A DNA stretch of 64,000 nt from Icerya purchasi (taxonomy: Eukaryota > Arthropoda > Insecta > Hemiptera > Monophlebidae): the NCBI GenBank assembly GCA_039619475.1, contig CM077116.1, positions 385,850,760 to 385,914,759 on the forward strand, in the 5' to 3' direction. The translations under genes and the position numbers were made by a program. Shown piece after piece: positions 25,770 to 37,732 of this stretch. Position 1 is the stretch's first letter. The number at the start of each line of letters is the position of its first letter. The notes beneath the pieces are model-generated. The model saw nothing but the letters and a program-made list of their open reading frames with translations. It had not been told where the DNA came from and did no database searches.

Positions 25770-27196
25770 GTGAATTCCCATTTCGCCTAATTCCCAATTC
25801 GCCTAATTCCCATTTCGCCTAAATTTAGGGTCGGGTTACTCAGGTAATAAAAAAAAGGTCAGACAAACATACGAATGATTTCGTGTTGGCAACAGCGCGT
25901 CATCATTATCGAATTTTAAGCAGACTAAACGCATCATTTTTTTTTCTATTTGATTCCACTGTTAATCTTTTCTTTCCGAAATACAACAAAAAGATTTATA
26001 TGAAAATCAGAAGTGAAAAAATACCGCTAAAAATGTTTGATGTAAATATACGCGAAACGACCACTCCGATTAATATTTGCGAGTTATTTTATTGGATGTC
26101 CAGTGCTGTATAAATCCCACCCGCCTTATCAGTCAGTATATAAAAGCCTTATTGATATTTAGTGTGACATGAACATTAAGATTCGGAGTTGCAGAAAAAA
26201 TAATAAAAAAGCTGAATTATAATTAGGTGTAGTTTCGAAGTGGTCGTGTTTACGTAAGAAAAAAGGAATAAAAATCGAATAGAATTAACAATAATGACAT
26301 GACATCGAATGATTATTACAGCGGTAATTTTATTATTGATTATTAAAATTACAATTATAAGTACATACAAAAAGTAAATGTTAAAATTAGGAAAACATAA
26401 ATAAAGCTCCATTTAGTTTACCCTGCCTTTTTGCCTTTTCTAGGCTTTTAATCAAAATAACTTCTTCCGGCTCAACGTAGCTCGGTACGCATTTCAAACG
26501 CCTATACTGTCAGCAAGTGCTCTATTTCCGCTTCTCGGCCACGCGCAACGAAACTAGTTCGCCACTCCTGCGTAGCGGTCAGATCCTTCGATTTTTTAAC
26601 CGAGAATGCGTCTTTGACAAACAATGCCGCGTTTGTCCGCTGCCGAGACCTTCCGAGAAATTGAATGATTATTACCAAAATTTTAATATTTTCAAAGATC
26701 GTAAGAAATGCCAAATCCATCTCAATATGCGGAAAATCACCGCATACTGACTGTTTTACGCTATGAAGTCACAATTTGTTCTGGGTTGAGTGTTGTGTGT
26801 ATCAACGTTCTGAAGGAAACTATTCTTCTATCTTGAATATTTAAATTTTCGCTTGTGAATAAAACAAAAATTTAGAGTCAGGCTAATACAGCACTGGACA
26901 TCCAATAAAATAACTCGCAAATATTAATCGGAGTGGTCGTTTCGCGTATATTTACATCAAACATTTTTAGCGGTATTTTTTCACTTCTGATTTTCATATA
27001 AACCTTTTTGTTGTATTTCGGAAAGAAAAGATTAACAGTGGAATCAAATAGAAAAAAAAATGATGCGTTTAGTCTGCTTAAAATTCGATAATGATGACGC
27101 GCTGTTGCCAACACGAAATCATTCGTATGTTTGTCTGACCTTTTTTTTATTACCTGAGTAACCCGACCCTAAATTTAGGCGAAATGGTACCAGACC
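25770..27196. mobile_element. Long-TIR DNA transposon (MULE-like/foldback), non-autonomous
   Basis: Inverted arms at about 25810-26111 and 26885-27187 are almost identical over about 300 bases; both encode the same 76-codon frame with one residue changed. A perfect 9-bp direct duplication, GCTCAGCCG, flanks it (25761-25769 and 27197-27205). Removing the insert and one duplicate restores the host retroelement's reading frame. Long TIRs plus a 9-bp duplication are typical of Mutator-like elements. The left tip carries three units of a 16-mer (CCCATTTCGCCTAATT type, 25775-25822), the right tip one. The 0.77-kb interior has no recognisable transposase, so it would need a partner for mobility. Confidence 0.82.
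26495..26665 (-). other. Less AT-rich segment inside the long-TIR element, possible captured sequence
   Basis: The minus strand stays open (within 26502-26720) with a varied composition, including AALFVKDAFSVKKSKDLT and ATQEWRTSFVARGREAEIEH. It differs from the very AT-rich rest of the element. I do not recognise a family. It may be a captured host fragment, as in Pack-MULEs, or simply element sequence. Confidence 0.3.
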
Positions 27197-27781
27197 GCTC
27201 AGCCGCCCGCATTGGTCCTTTCCTCGACTCCTTCCCTTCCTCAGACATTCTTTCTCTATCACGCTCTAATCATTCCAGACTTTGGTCTGACATGTATTCA
27301 TCTTTATTCCCTAATCATTATTCATACTACCGTCTTATTCAACCGGTTTTTCCTGCCTTGGTTTCATTCTATTCCTGTCTGTCGTCGTTCCACTGTTGTT
27401 TCCTTAATTAGGCTTAGAATCAATCATTCTCTACTCCCCTCTTCTCGCTTTCGTTTTTCTTTAGCTCTTTCTCCTTTCTGCTCTCTTCACGCTTCTAAGC
27501 CTTCTTGTATTTGTGATTCAAATCATATCCTTTTCGAATGTTTCTGCACTCTCCAACAAACGCTCCTTTCTTCATGCCTAATTTTCGGCTCTGGGTCTTC
27601 CTATTCCCTTTAACGCTACCTATATCCTTTCCTTCCCATTGCCTTCAGTTATTCCGTTGCTGCTGTCCTTTGTTTTTTCCATTTCTGACCGCCTGGCTAT
27701 TTAGTTATAACTGTTAATTTTTCATGTTGTTGGGTCAAGGCCGCTGGCGCGCCTAGGGTGGGAAATAAAAAAAAAAAAAAA
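27197..27781 (+). pseudogene. RNase H non-LTR element, part 2 (right of the inserted DNA transposon)
   Basis: The frame resumes after the 9-bp duplicate: AARIGPFLDSFPSSDILSLS, then RLWSDMYSSLF, matching PSSNILPP...RFWSDMYVSSF of the 13-14.5 kb copy. A frameshift near 27380 leads to SLIRLRINHSLLPSSRFRFS and CICDSNHILFECF, the zinc-knuckle-like motif. The 3' terminus is GTTGTTGGGTCAAGGCCGCT GGCGCGCC followed by poly-A at 27768-27782. It is decayed and immobile. Confidence 0.85.
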
Positions 27782-27884
27782 ATTAGTAAGAACTGGAAGT
27801 AAAAATTAAGCAGAGTTAAATATAACAGAAAAAGGTCAATTAAAACTTGTTATTTGCATAACAATGTATTCAAAACATTCCCAT

Positions 27885-28612
27885 TTTGATGTCAACGCGA
27901 TATATTTTTCTTCTTCTTCATGTGACAGCCGACTGACTGATTCGCCCCCAAAAACACTATTCTCCTCCACGCAATACGGTCACTTGCTGCCCTTTAAGTT
28001 CCGTATGTCAATTTCTTTTAATGTTCTTACATTTCACGATTCAATACCGGTTTTGTTTATAATTTTGCGGCTTCGCTGGTTGATTAGGGGGCCCCCAGAT
28101 TCGTCCCCCACCTTATCCGATTCCGCTCACTTGAACGGCTCCCCGTGACTAATTATTTTGTTTTAGTATGTCACTACGTTGGTTTACTCGAGAATGATAT
28201 AGCGGTAGTTTCTCCTTGCCTTCCGTTGGTTTTCAGTCAGGGTTGTCTCTCTTAGCCGAAAGGACCCGGTTTTAAGGTGCCGGATACATTGGTAGATTGT
28301 AAAATTTATCAATCCGACTGGAGCACATTGTCGCGAACGAGTTGCTGATAGTCTGCAGTGTTTTTACTCAGTCATTAACGGTATTTATTAGTATAGGAAC
28401 ACCTTCGGCAAGTGGACCTCCTACGTTTTCCTGTCAGCTGTGCATTTTGTGAGTTCCGATTTAGCTTTTCTAATCAGCGTTACACGACGTGGACATAACT
28501 CACGTAATTGTTGTTTCATTTCTCCGTCGATGACAGACTAGTACCACATGATGAACGGTCGAGTAACTACTAGAGAAGGTATCCTGTGTCCTGCAAGGCG
28601 TATATATAATCT
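27885..28612 (-). mobile_element. Internally deleted RTE derivative (5' UTR joined to 3' end)
   Basis: On the minus strand it begins beside a TA tract with CGCCTTGCAGGACA. It then follows the 5' UTR of the full-length element at 54116-54593 for about 400 bases. Shared landmarks include ATACCTTCTCTAGTA, CGACGGAGAAA, CTTGCCGAAGGT, CAGACTATCAGCAACTCG, CCAGTCGGATTG and GGAAGGCAA. The endonuclease and RT core are missing. It ends with an RTE-like C-terminal segment (DRIAWRRIVFLGANQS) and a GAAGAAGAA tail next to ATATAT. At about 0.73 kb it looks like a non-autonomous partner rather than a simple 5' truncation, because the 5' end is kept. Confidence 0.7.
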
Positions 28613-29440
28613 TAAATTGTATATAGGAATGATTGAAAATGTTTTTTGCGGCATTATCCCTCCTTTCTGAAATTTTTTAAAACTCCTTATTAAAATTTAA
28701 TATTCGCTATATTAATATCTATCATGGCGTGCTTAAAAACTAAAAAAAAAAAAAAAATACTATCTAATATTAATTTTTACTTTTTTCGACAAAATTTTAA
28801 TGCAATTGCAAGGAATTTATTATAGTTGCTGAGCAGCGAATATATAGTGATCAATATGTGGCGCATTACACTACAGAATTACTTTTGTCGTGTTCCTTTT
28901 TTTTTTTTTTTTTATTAATTTTAATTAATACTGGTGTCTGTGAGCGAATTATTTACCGGTCGGGGGAATAAGATGATCAAGTTTTTCATAGTTCACAGTC
29001 AAAGCACGATGAAAGAAACATTAAGAAGCACACTGGTCTTCCGGAGATCATCATGATGAGTGTCGGCCTATGAGTTATTATTACGGTCGCAAATTAATTA
29101 CCTGATTTTTTTCGGTTACGGGTTGGCGCGTCATTTATCTTTGAAATTTACATACCAGTTGGCCAACATTCCCTTGTAATTTATAGGAAGAATTATTTTT
29201 TAAGGATAACTGCCTAATATTCAAAAATGTACACCTTATTACTTTAATAAAACATTTTATTGTGAGCTCTTGAAAACGTAATATTCCTAATCGATCTTAC
29301 AAGTTAAAAATATTTCATAATAATTTCATCACATTATGACTTTTACAGACCAATTTGAAAAAAATGCGCAGATGATACAGTATACATATATTTATATATA
29401 TATATATATATATATATTATACGCACACACACATATACAC

Positions 29441-29472
<32 letters not shown>

Positions 29473-30282
29473 GTACTTTTTTTTTTCTCAAACGCGTCTT
29501 GTCGTGGCTGGTTATGTTTTTCATGAGGAAAAAAGAGAAAACAAATCAGCGAAAATTCGGGCAATTCCGAATCATTTTACACGGTTTTTTTTTCGCGCCA
29601 AAAAAAAAAAAAAAAAACAAAAAACATTCCTTTTCTCTTCTTTTGGTTTCTTATGCAAGGAGAGAAGTACGCGCAAAGCTGAAGACTGAGGCATAGAGTA
29701 GGAAAAAGTGAAAAAAACCGTCATCGACGGATTACGCTAATAAATTACAGCCGCTAAGGTAGATTTTATTTTAGGAGAATATAGCCAGACAGAAAGGACG
29801 TATTGTGTACTAAAAGGTGATTCAGAGAAGACACAAAAGTTATATTATCCGAAGATAGCTGCCACACGCACGAGAAGACTCGAATCTGCCCTTCGGTTGT
29901 TTATAAATGGGCGCGCACTGTCTGAGAAAATGAATGCTGAGAGCTCCCCCTACATTCATGTTTCCGCGATAATTTTGTAACAGCATTCGCCGCCCGAGAG
30001 AAAAGATATTTTTGGAGGATTTTCTTTTTTCCTTTTTTTTGTTTCTCCCTTAAAAATCGAAATAAATGAAATTCTGACGTTGCATCTCGTTTAGTGGTAT
30101 GCATTGGGCAAACGCCGGAGGCATCTTTAATAAAAACCGTGTTTGGGGTTACTTTGAAAAATATTATTACCGATAAAACATGTTTAAAATTCACATTTTT
30201 CAATACTGTAAACCCTTATAACATTCGCGCGAGAGATATCCCAAGTTTACTCTTTTCTGTATATAAAGAGGGCTTGTATAAT
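28613..30282. other. Intronic DNA without recognisable genes
   Basis: Holds a TA/(CA) array at 29386-29465 and homopolymer runs (28898-28914 T, 29600-29617 A). Frames across the array are artefacts. Confidence 0.45.
29386..29465. repeat. (TA)n/(CA)n compound microsatellite
   Basis: TA runs separated by an ACACACACATATACACA stretch. Confidence 0.92.
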
Positions 30283-30612
30283 GTTTTGTTTTTTGTTGTT
30301 TTTTTTCTATTGGGCTCGTCAACCAGGCACTTTTACTCGGAAACAATTAGAAAAGGAAATGAATTAGTTATATTTCGATGCGGTCAGATATTGTTAGTAG
30401 GAAGAAACGAACACAATGGGAACGATGTGTAGACAAGGATAGGCTATAGGAGGCACAATACGGAGTGGGCAATTCGCAGCAAATTGGAATAGAGAGCAGA
30501 GAACGCTCCAATGAAAATAGACGAACACTTAATAAACACATGATCAGCATCGCAAACATGCTCTTCGTTTGACAATATGGAAAGGAAGCGGAAACTAAAT
30601 TAACAAAAATCA
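30283..30612 (-). pseudogene. 3' fragment of the RNase H non-LTR element
   Basis: Minus-strand frames carry pieces equivalent to ELPTPYCASYSLSLSTHRSH and FFLLTISDRIEI (13-14.5 kb copy: LPTPYCASYVLSLPS and LLTISDRIRI). The zinc-knuckle region is frame-shifted (KSMFAMLIMCLLSV is the out-of-frame equivalent). The terminus GGCTCGTCAACCAGG beside a T-rich tract marks the 3' end. Confidence 0.75.
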
Positions 30613-31040
30613 TTTTAAACCGGTTAATAAAAACTGCTTAAAAATTTCATTTAAAATCAGAGAAGAACATAAACTACACCGAGTTTACACTGATAATGCG
30701 AACAAGTTGACTAAAAGTACGAGTACAATGAAATTAGGAATCACATTTGTGTACTTGTAGCGAGCGGGACTCTGTTGAACACATGATTTGTAGCTGCAGA
30801 TTATACGACAATAGTAGAACTGTGTGTTAGGCAAGGGCAACTATGTTGACGGTGCACTACATTACCTGTTAGTATTTCATAGACTCGGCCAGCAGGCGAA
30901 AGAGCTGGTGCTATATATAAATATATAAAAATGAGAGGATTAACTGAAGTGTTTAGTCTGGATGTCGAGAACTTACTGATTGCATATAGCCTTCCTTATA
31001 TATTAGAATAAAGATCAGTTAAGCGACAAAATATTTCAAG
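30613..31040. other. Unassigned intronic DNA
   Basis: No gene or repeat recognised. Confidence 0.4.
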
Positions 31041-31084
31041 ATAATTAAAGTAAACCGGCTAAATGGTTCAATCTGTGCTCCCAC

Positions 31085-31117
<33 letters not shown>

Positions 31118-31179
31118 AAACGTAAAATCATGCTACTTTTGGAAAAATAAGCTTTGCTGTTTTTGTTTCTTTTATGCCG

Positions 31180-31372
31180 CCATGATAAATCTAAAGCCCT
31201 GTCGATTAAGTAAAATTTAGTAGCAATTGCAAAATTATGTGGATCAAACATCGGGGGTCACATCCTTTCTGCTTAGGATTCAACCGGACCACTTGTATGA
31301 ACAGTATCAGCCAAAAATCAGTCTTTATTTCAAGCAAGCACCGCTTAACTTCTAGGCTATCGATCTTTAAAT
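31180..31372 (-). repeat. tRNA-derived SINE remnant
   Basis: Read on the minus strand from 31372: GATAGCCTAGAAGTTAAGCG then GTGCTTGCTTG, an A-box region like that of the SINE at 410-605. About 55 bases on is the B-box-like CCGGTTGAATCC. A body follows toward the A-run at 31083-31111, whose relation to the SINE is uncertain. Confidence 0.5.
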
Positions 31373-31380
31373 AATTATTC

Positions 31381-32889
31381 CTTCAGTCTCCCCATTTTTA
31401 TTTCAATATACAAATACAAAGCGCAGCATCTGTTAAGATTTAAATTTAACACATTCGCAGTTTCTTCTCTTGCTACATTGCGCAATACTTTTTGGCGGGA
31501 AAAGTGTTGTTGATGGAAAATTATTTCCAACGAAATAATAATTAATACAAAACGAAAAAATATTTTAACGCTGCTTGCTCGGTAGTAATATCGGTAAAAA
31601 ACTTCCCGTGTTTTCATTGAATGTGCATGTGTGTGTGTGTGTGCGTGCGTGTGTGTGTGTACGTCAGAGAATAGCACACGACGGCGGGTTTTAAATAATG
31701 TGAATAAAACTCGGAACTTTTTCCAATTAGCAAAGTTTCTTTTGACCGATTACTCGTTTTAGGTGAAATGTGTTTACTCGTTGCATTTCCGCTCATTATT
31801 TTACACCCTGCGGTATATGTAAAAAATGCGGTTTGGGTGGCGAAATAATTAAGTTTTATTTCAACACCGGCGGTATTTCTTTTGTCCTTCGGAGACGTTC
31901 TGAGTGTAATAATTTTAAAACGAGTAGAACGGGAAAGGCGTGACTAAATCGCGAAGACTTTGCAGAACGAAGCGTAGATGAAACTTTATGAAAAATAAAT
32001 TATTATCGGGTAACAGTAAAATAAATCTAAAGCTCCATCAGTCTGCAGCAGCCTTGTATTATCTGTACTGATTAAAAAATCGTAAGCACGAAAAAAGCCG
32101 TGCTCCGGATGTCGAATTTAATTATTATTAATTTTCTGTCTATTAAACAACACTGATTATAAAGCACTGTAATTAATTTACTCGTAAATAAGGTTCGTAA
32201 AAGTCAGCTGCATTTCTCGCGAAACCTGTACAACATTTCGTACGCACAAACTGCTCGAACAGAAACTATTCCACAGATAAAATTATTCCCCTCAGCCGTA
32301 CCGATTTTTATCTAGAGCGGAAGGTGGCCGAAAAATTAATAAAAATCTATTTCATAAATTCGAAAATCAACGGAGAGCTTAAAACTAGGTTCGGATGAAT
32401 TTTTTACATTTATGGGGCACTTGGCAGCATAGTTATTATTATTGCGAAAACGAACGTTTCGGAAAAAGCAAAAGATTAAATGTTATCCAAAAAAAACAAA
32501 AACAAAAAACAGATCAAATTCTAAATTTTACGTTAAATCGTCCGTTGACGCTAAAATAAATCGTAATCAAATAATACGAATCAATTAGGTATTTAAAAGA
32601 ACTCCCTAGATCTTAAAATAGTAATAAAGCAAGACTTCATTATTATAAACAGGAATTTCAACGTAGACTTATAAACATGTGACGATATTCAATTAAACAA
32701 ATTTTTAAACATTACGTCGAGGTGTACTCTAATTAATAGGGTAACTAGAAAATAATTTAGAAGAAGAAATCGTAATTCAATCGTGTAAATGTATATTTTG
32801 TAAAATCGAGGGAAATTTATGCAGAATTTATCAATTCAATGATACCTGATCATTACATTATTCGTTACATATTTCGTATTAATTACAAC

Positions 32890-32924
<35 letters not shown>

Positions 32925-33296
32925 CATCAAAGCAGGAAAGCGTCAAAAAAAGAATAAAACGAAATTGATGACATACGATATTGTAACGAATTTCAATAAC
33001 ATGTAGAGAAAAAAGTAGGGAAAGCACGTAACTTTCACAAATGGAAACAATCAACTACTGTTCAAAAAGTTTTTAGTTTGATGAAAATTAGACGCAATTA
33101 TTCATAAATATTGCGTATAAAAAATTTCAGAAATTAGGAAAATAAGATTAATAGAAAGCAAACTGAACAATTTGGAAATAGAACACAGCCTATAGCTATC
33201 TGCAGTAAAGTAGCTTTCAAAGGTGAAGGAATTTTTAAAACCGGCCTAGTATTTTTTGAATCAAAATAAAAAAAAAACAAATATGCGTACACATGT
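31381..33296. other. Intronic DNA without recognisable genes
   Basis: Contains (TG)n at 31622-31660 and (TA)n at 32889-32928; otherwise AT-rich and non-coding in appearance. Confidence 0.45.
31622..31660. repeat. (TG)n microsatellite
   Basis: TG/CG alternating dinucleotide run. Confidence 0.9.
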
Positions 33297-33300
33297 ATAT

Positions 33301-33575
33301 GTATATAACGCAACCCTTGAGGCCTCGGCAAGTTGACGCCGAATCTTTTTCTTCTAAACTTCTTTTGAAAGAATCGTTTTCAATTGACTATGTCATTCTC
33401 AGCGGCCTTGTGTAAAAAAAAATTATTTATTGTACAAGTGCTTTTTACATATATATATGAAACATTATTATTTACATTTGCGTCTATCTTACATACAATG
33501 TGACGGAAATCGCAATGAAATTTTTTTCTTTTTTCAATATAACCCGGCTAAGAATGACATAGTCATTAATACACG
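33301..33575. repeat. TA-microsatellite-associated repeat, second subfamily
   Basis: Starts beside a TA tract with GGCCTCGGCAAG and reaches the core CAATTGACTATGTCATTCTC at 33383-33402. It ends with the inverted core AAGAATGACATAGTCATTAA at 33551-33570, next to the TA tract at 33582-33600. The core occupies the position of TTACAACGTAATTCTTA in the neighbouring element at 33601-34058, so the two look like distant relatives. Confidence 0.5.
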
Positions 33576-33600
33576 TTATACGTATCTATATATATATATA

Positions 33601-34058
33601 ACTTGGCCATTTTGGCCGTGCAAGGGGCTGCGCTCCTTCACCCCTCTTGCTTTCATTTCTGTCTCTTTCTCTTCTATACTTTGTATAAAATGATCAAAAT
33701 TTACAACGTAATTCTTACCGGCATCGACACAACAGAAATAACATAATCACAAAAGTCCTACCCTAACATTTAACTTTCATTATATAAAATTAAGACATTG
33801 TTTCGTTACATATTTCGTTACATAAAATTGTGACATTTTTTAAATAACAATAACAAAAATCGTATAATATATAGCAAACGTTACATAAAATTGGGACATT
33901 TTTTGGGACATTTTGTGTTACATAAAATTGGGACATTTTTTCTAACGGGGGGGTAGCCTAAGAATTACGTTGTAATTAATATATTAAGAGAAAAAGACAG
34001 AAATGAAAGCAAGAAGAGTCAGGAGGCACAGCCCCTTGCGAGGCCAAAATGGCCAAGT
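33601..34058. mobile_element. 458-bp MITE-like element inserted between (TA)n tracts
   Basis: Terminal inverted repeats of about 75-80 bases (33601-33680 and 33984-34058) start ACTTGGCCATTTTGGCC and contain GCAAGGGGCTG and GAAATGAAAGCAAG. An inner inverted pair, TTACAACGTAATTCTTA at 33701-33717 and its complement near 33961-33977, nests inside. The interior repeats a motif, GTTACATAAAATTG(G/T)GACAT, three times. Both sides are flanked by TA dinucleotides, so the target is probably TA or a TA microsatellite. It has no coding capacity. Confidence 0.8.
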
Positions 34059-34074
34059 TATATATATATATATA

Positions 34075-36838
34075 CTGATTATGCAAAGTAAACAAAAAAA
34101 AGATTTTTTGCTTATACCCTTTTTTTTTGCATAGAATTGAACTGTACCGAAATAGGACGACGCGAATTTAAATACCGCGAAAGATTTTCGTGACCCCATA
34201 CAAAACACTGGCCTAAAAGTCGGAACAAAGTTTCCATTCTTTACGGGGGTAAAAGTGATTTTTAAAATCGCAAGTCCTTTTCCGATGTATTGGGCCTATC
34301 GGCAATGGACACCATTAACGAAGAACGTAATACTTGTAATACTTACATTCTAACGAAACTCTGATGCCTAATTCGGACTTCAAAGTATGAAAGAAAATAT
34401 TCAATCCGTATATATAGCGTACTCGGTGCTGTCGAAATAACTTTCAGTCGCGGCATCCAATTAAGCACGATGCTTGATGACGCCGAATACTCTGTATAAG
34501 TGTCATCGAGCGTTGCGCTGATTTACTTCATCACTTCCAAATGGAAAAACTTTCTAGAAAAAATAACGATTATACGTTTTTTCCGTAGAACAATAACGGT
34601 CGTCGTAGAGTTGAAGCACTTTTTCTTCTTCTTATAAACCGAGTAGTACGTTTTTCCTTCTACAGTGATAGTAGGGAGACAGCGACGTCGGGTTTGGTCG
34701 AGAGAAACAAAATTCGCTGCATGCAATTATCGAGAGATTTTTTTCAACGTTGCAAGTTTAAAATTTTCAAACTCGCGAGCTATATATGTTTAATAGAAAA
34801 TTATTTTTCGAATTTTTTTGTTGCATCCGCTTTTCGCTTTTCGCTTTCGCATCGAGCTTCTATTTACAGATTTCGATGCGCTTCATTTAATTTCCTCGTC
34901 TGCGTCAATTTTATTTTTCACTTGGTCCGAGACTCGGTTTATTCGTAAACCGTTGTCCTCCGGTGAGTCTGAGTCCGTGCGGCCAGCTCGAACCGGTGTA
35001 AGAGAAGAAGACAAATTCGACAAAACCGAATAACAAAGTCGATTAAGAATTTTTTCCGGTAACAGCAAATCTCGTTCGCCTTTGTTGCCCGGTAACGCTG
35101 CAATCTTTAATTACAGCGACGACCGAAGGAGACATTTTTAAAAACTCGCCGTAAAGACGGACGAAGACTTTTCTTTGACAGAAAGTTTTACTTCGTTCCG
35201 CGCAAAGAAAACAGAAGAAATAACCATAAACAAAAGAAACACGAAAAATAAATAAATAAATAAATAAATAAAAACGGAGAGGGACTGCTAAGCATTCTCT
35301 CTTAAAGAGGAAAAAAAGAGAAAAAAGCGAACGACTGCAAGAGCGGAACAAAATCGCTTTAATCAGGAAAAGTTCTTGTCAAAGTAGTCGAAAGTTTTGC
35401 GTTTAGCCATTGTTCAGAGCTTATCTAACGACCGAATCATCGATGGCTTATAGCAATTTTCTCAGACGGCGGTTTATAAGTTCAATTTGTAATAGTTACG
35501 CTTCGTCGCCTTGCCCGTCGCATTCTTTTCTTCCGCCAAGATGTTCAAATTTATTATTAAAATTTAAATTTCGGTTACACGAAATAAATGAACGATCTCG
35601 ATAATTATACTCTTGTTAGCCGAAGAAATTAACTGAGATGCAACGCGGTGTATTTGCGAAATTTGTAACGCCATATTTTTCCCGGTGTCTCAGGTAAACT
35701 CATCGAAATTGGCCGATTTTGGGATGAAATTCGTTTTAATAAAATCATAGGCCACGGTAATTAGATGTACTAGTTAACACCATCTTTTAAGCCCATTAAC
35801 GACAAATAAACATATATATATAACATATATATATATAAAACTCAGCCGTCCGTGCCTCGCACACTATGATATTCTTCGCAGAATAAGCTTTCTTTTTTCA
35901 TTGCAATCAAGAAACAAATCGAAACTAATAAAAATTTACGACTTGCATAGAAATGTCTGTCAATTATTTAATAACACAAGAACGTAGCAAAACTTCTTAT
36001 TAAAGCCAATGTAAGAATAACATAGTTAACCGGGGCGCAGATTCAGAATAAAATGTTTACCGTGGTAAATATGAACTAGATAAAAAAAAACAACAAAATC
36101 TGTGCTTCAGAACTAACGGTGTTAGAAGTGAAACTTTTTATAGAATGCAATAAATTTTAAACGAGGAAAATCATCGATTGTATCAGTTTTTATAAATTTG
36201 AAGATACTACAATTTTTCATCTATCAGCAAATTTTCAAATATAACAAACGAGAAATAACAATTTATGACACACGGCTAATGTATAATTTACTGTGGCCAA
36301 TGTGAAAATGAATTTTGTAAATTCACTTCTAACGCCGTTAACTTTTGACTGACGCGAACAGTTTTCTTCTGTCCCTCTTGCTCATCGTTCCAGTGAACGG
36401 GCATTAAAAAAGGATAAGTAGTTGAACAAGTAGTTTAATAGATTTTGATAGTTTACTCTTTATCTCAAAACTCGTAGTGTCGCATAAAAAGTTTCGCTTC
36501 AATAAAATAAAAAAGTTCTTAATTTCTAAGTAAAGATTTAAATAGGTACACACAAACGAAGCCATAGCTAACAGCTGTACAATTTTAACTTCCAAAAATA
36601 TTTCAGGAATTTATTTTTTTAATATTTCAATTTTTTTTGTTTTGTTTTTTAGTATGCCAAATTTTTTTTAACCTTTCAGACTTTTTGAATATATCAATCG
36701 GTCATAATCTCATCGACAAGTTTATTATGATCTGCCTAAATTCGGGGCGATAAATTTCAATTCGAACTGAAAAATTTCCCACTTGCCCAACTTTGATTCG
36801 CTTCTCTTTTTTTCTTCAGTTCGTCCACTAAGGACATT
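34075..36838. other. Intronic DNA; one diverged TA-flanked repeat end, one (AAAT)n tract
   Basis: At 35812-35855 a TA tract is followed by ACTCAGCCGTCCGTGCCT, a match to the end at 170-190. (AAAT)n lies at 35243-35274. Around 34900-35100 the DNA is less AT-rich but shows no supported exon. Confidence 0.45.
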
Positions 36839-36839
36839 T

Positions 36840-37190
36840 TATTATTATTATTATTATTAGCCTTTATAACAAATTTATGGAGCGAGGACTTAACGACTAC
36901 TCATTTACACTCTCATGCACATCCGCCGAGTATGACATCGTACATTTCCTTAAAAATTACTTTAAACGGCTAATTACCTAAAACTAAATTAAAAACTAAA
37001 AGCCCATGTTGTGGGCAAAGGCCTCCCTCAACCTTGCCCATTCCCTACGGTCCTGAACAATTCTCTTATACTATCTGTTATGTAAAAATTTTTTTATTTT
37101 GTCTTCCCATCTCAAAAATTCTCTATCTCTCCTTCCTTTATACCTTGCACATCAACCGAGCGTAAAAGAAATTTTTCTACATTCTTAACA
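36840..37190 (-). pseudogene. RTE-type non-LTR element, C-terminal fragment with (TAA)n tail
   Basis: The minus strand encodes GRRDREFLRWEDKIKKFL, then one in-frame stop, then YKRIVQDRREWARLREAF. This is the usual C-terminus of RTE-group polyproteins (a GRRxxxxLRWEDxIKK box followed by QDRREW). A 3' UTR of about 150 bases ends in (TAA)n at 36840-36859. The UTR matches the + strand copy at 19886-20090. Confidence 0.78.
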
Positions 37191-37730
37191 CACGGAATCG
37201 GAAACCACGACCTACCTACCTGAACCAAACGCTGCTATCTAACCATCTGACGGTAGCTGACACATTATCGCTCATCGTGTTTATCTGCAACAAATTCCAG
37301 TTTTTATTACCGTACTAGACTGAGTTTAAAAATATTCGAACACACAGTCTAACTAATCTCCGAACATTCAAAGTGATTATCGCTTAAACTTTTCCGTACG
37401 GAACACTACACGAGTACAATTCAGCTGCGTGAAATATGTTGCGACAAACAATCTAGCGCGGAATACGTCAGGAAGAAGTGAGGATCTTTCATAAAAAAAA
37501 AGAAAACGTTCCTCTAAAATAATTACTTGTCGACTCGGTTCGCGGCTAATTCGCGCGATTAGTCTAGCAGCGGAGCCAGGCGACGTATGAACTTGCGAGG
37601 TGCTCGTACACAGTTAAAGTGAGAATAATTAGACAGTGATTTATTAGGCACGAAGGAAAAACAACGCAGACCGACATGAGACCGGTCGCGATGAATAAGT
37701 CGGTCAGCGCTCTACGAAAAGGTTTTCAAC
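37191..37730. other. Unassigned intronic DNA
   Basis: Moderately AT-rich. The first part may be decayed RTE sequence upstream of the fragment at 36840-37190, but I cannot align it. Confidence 0.35.
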
Positions 37731-37732
37731 TT

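Noticed and set aside
25883..26113. Conserved 76-codon protein in both arms of the long-TIR element
   Set aside because: Conservation follows from the near-identical inverted arms. The peptide has no motif and the frame lies inside TIR sequence.
35043..35351. 102-codon minus-strand frame
   Set aside because: Crosses an (AAAT)n repeat and homopolymers; no domain.
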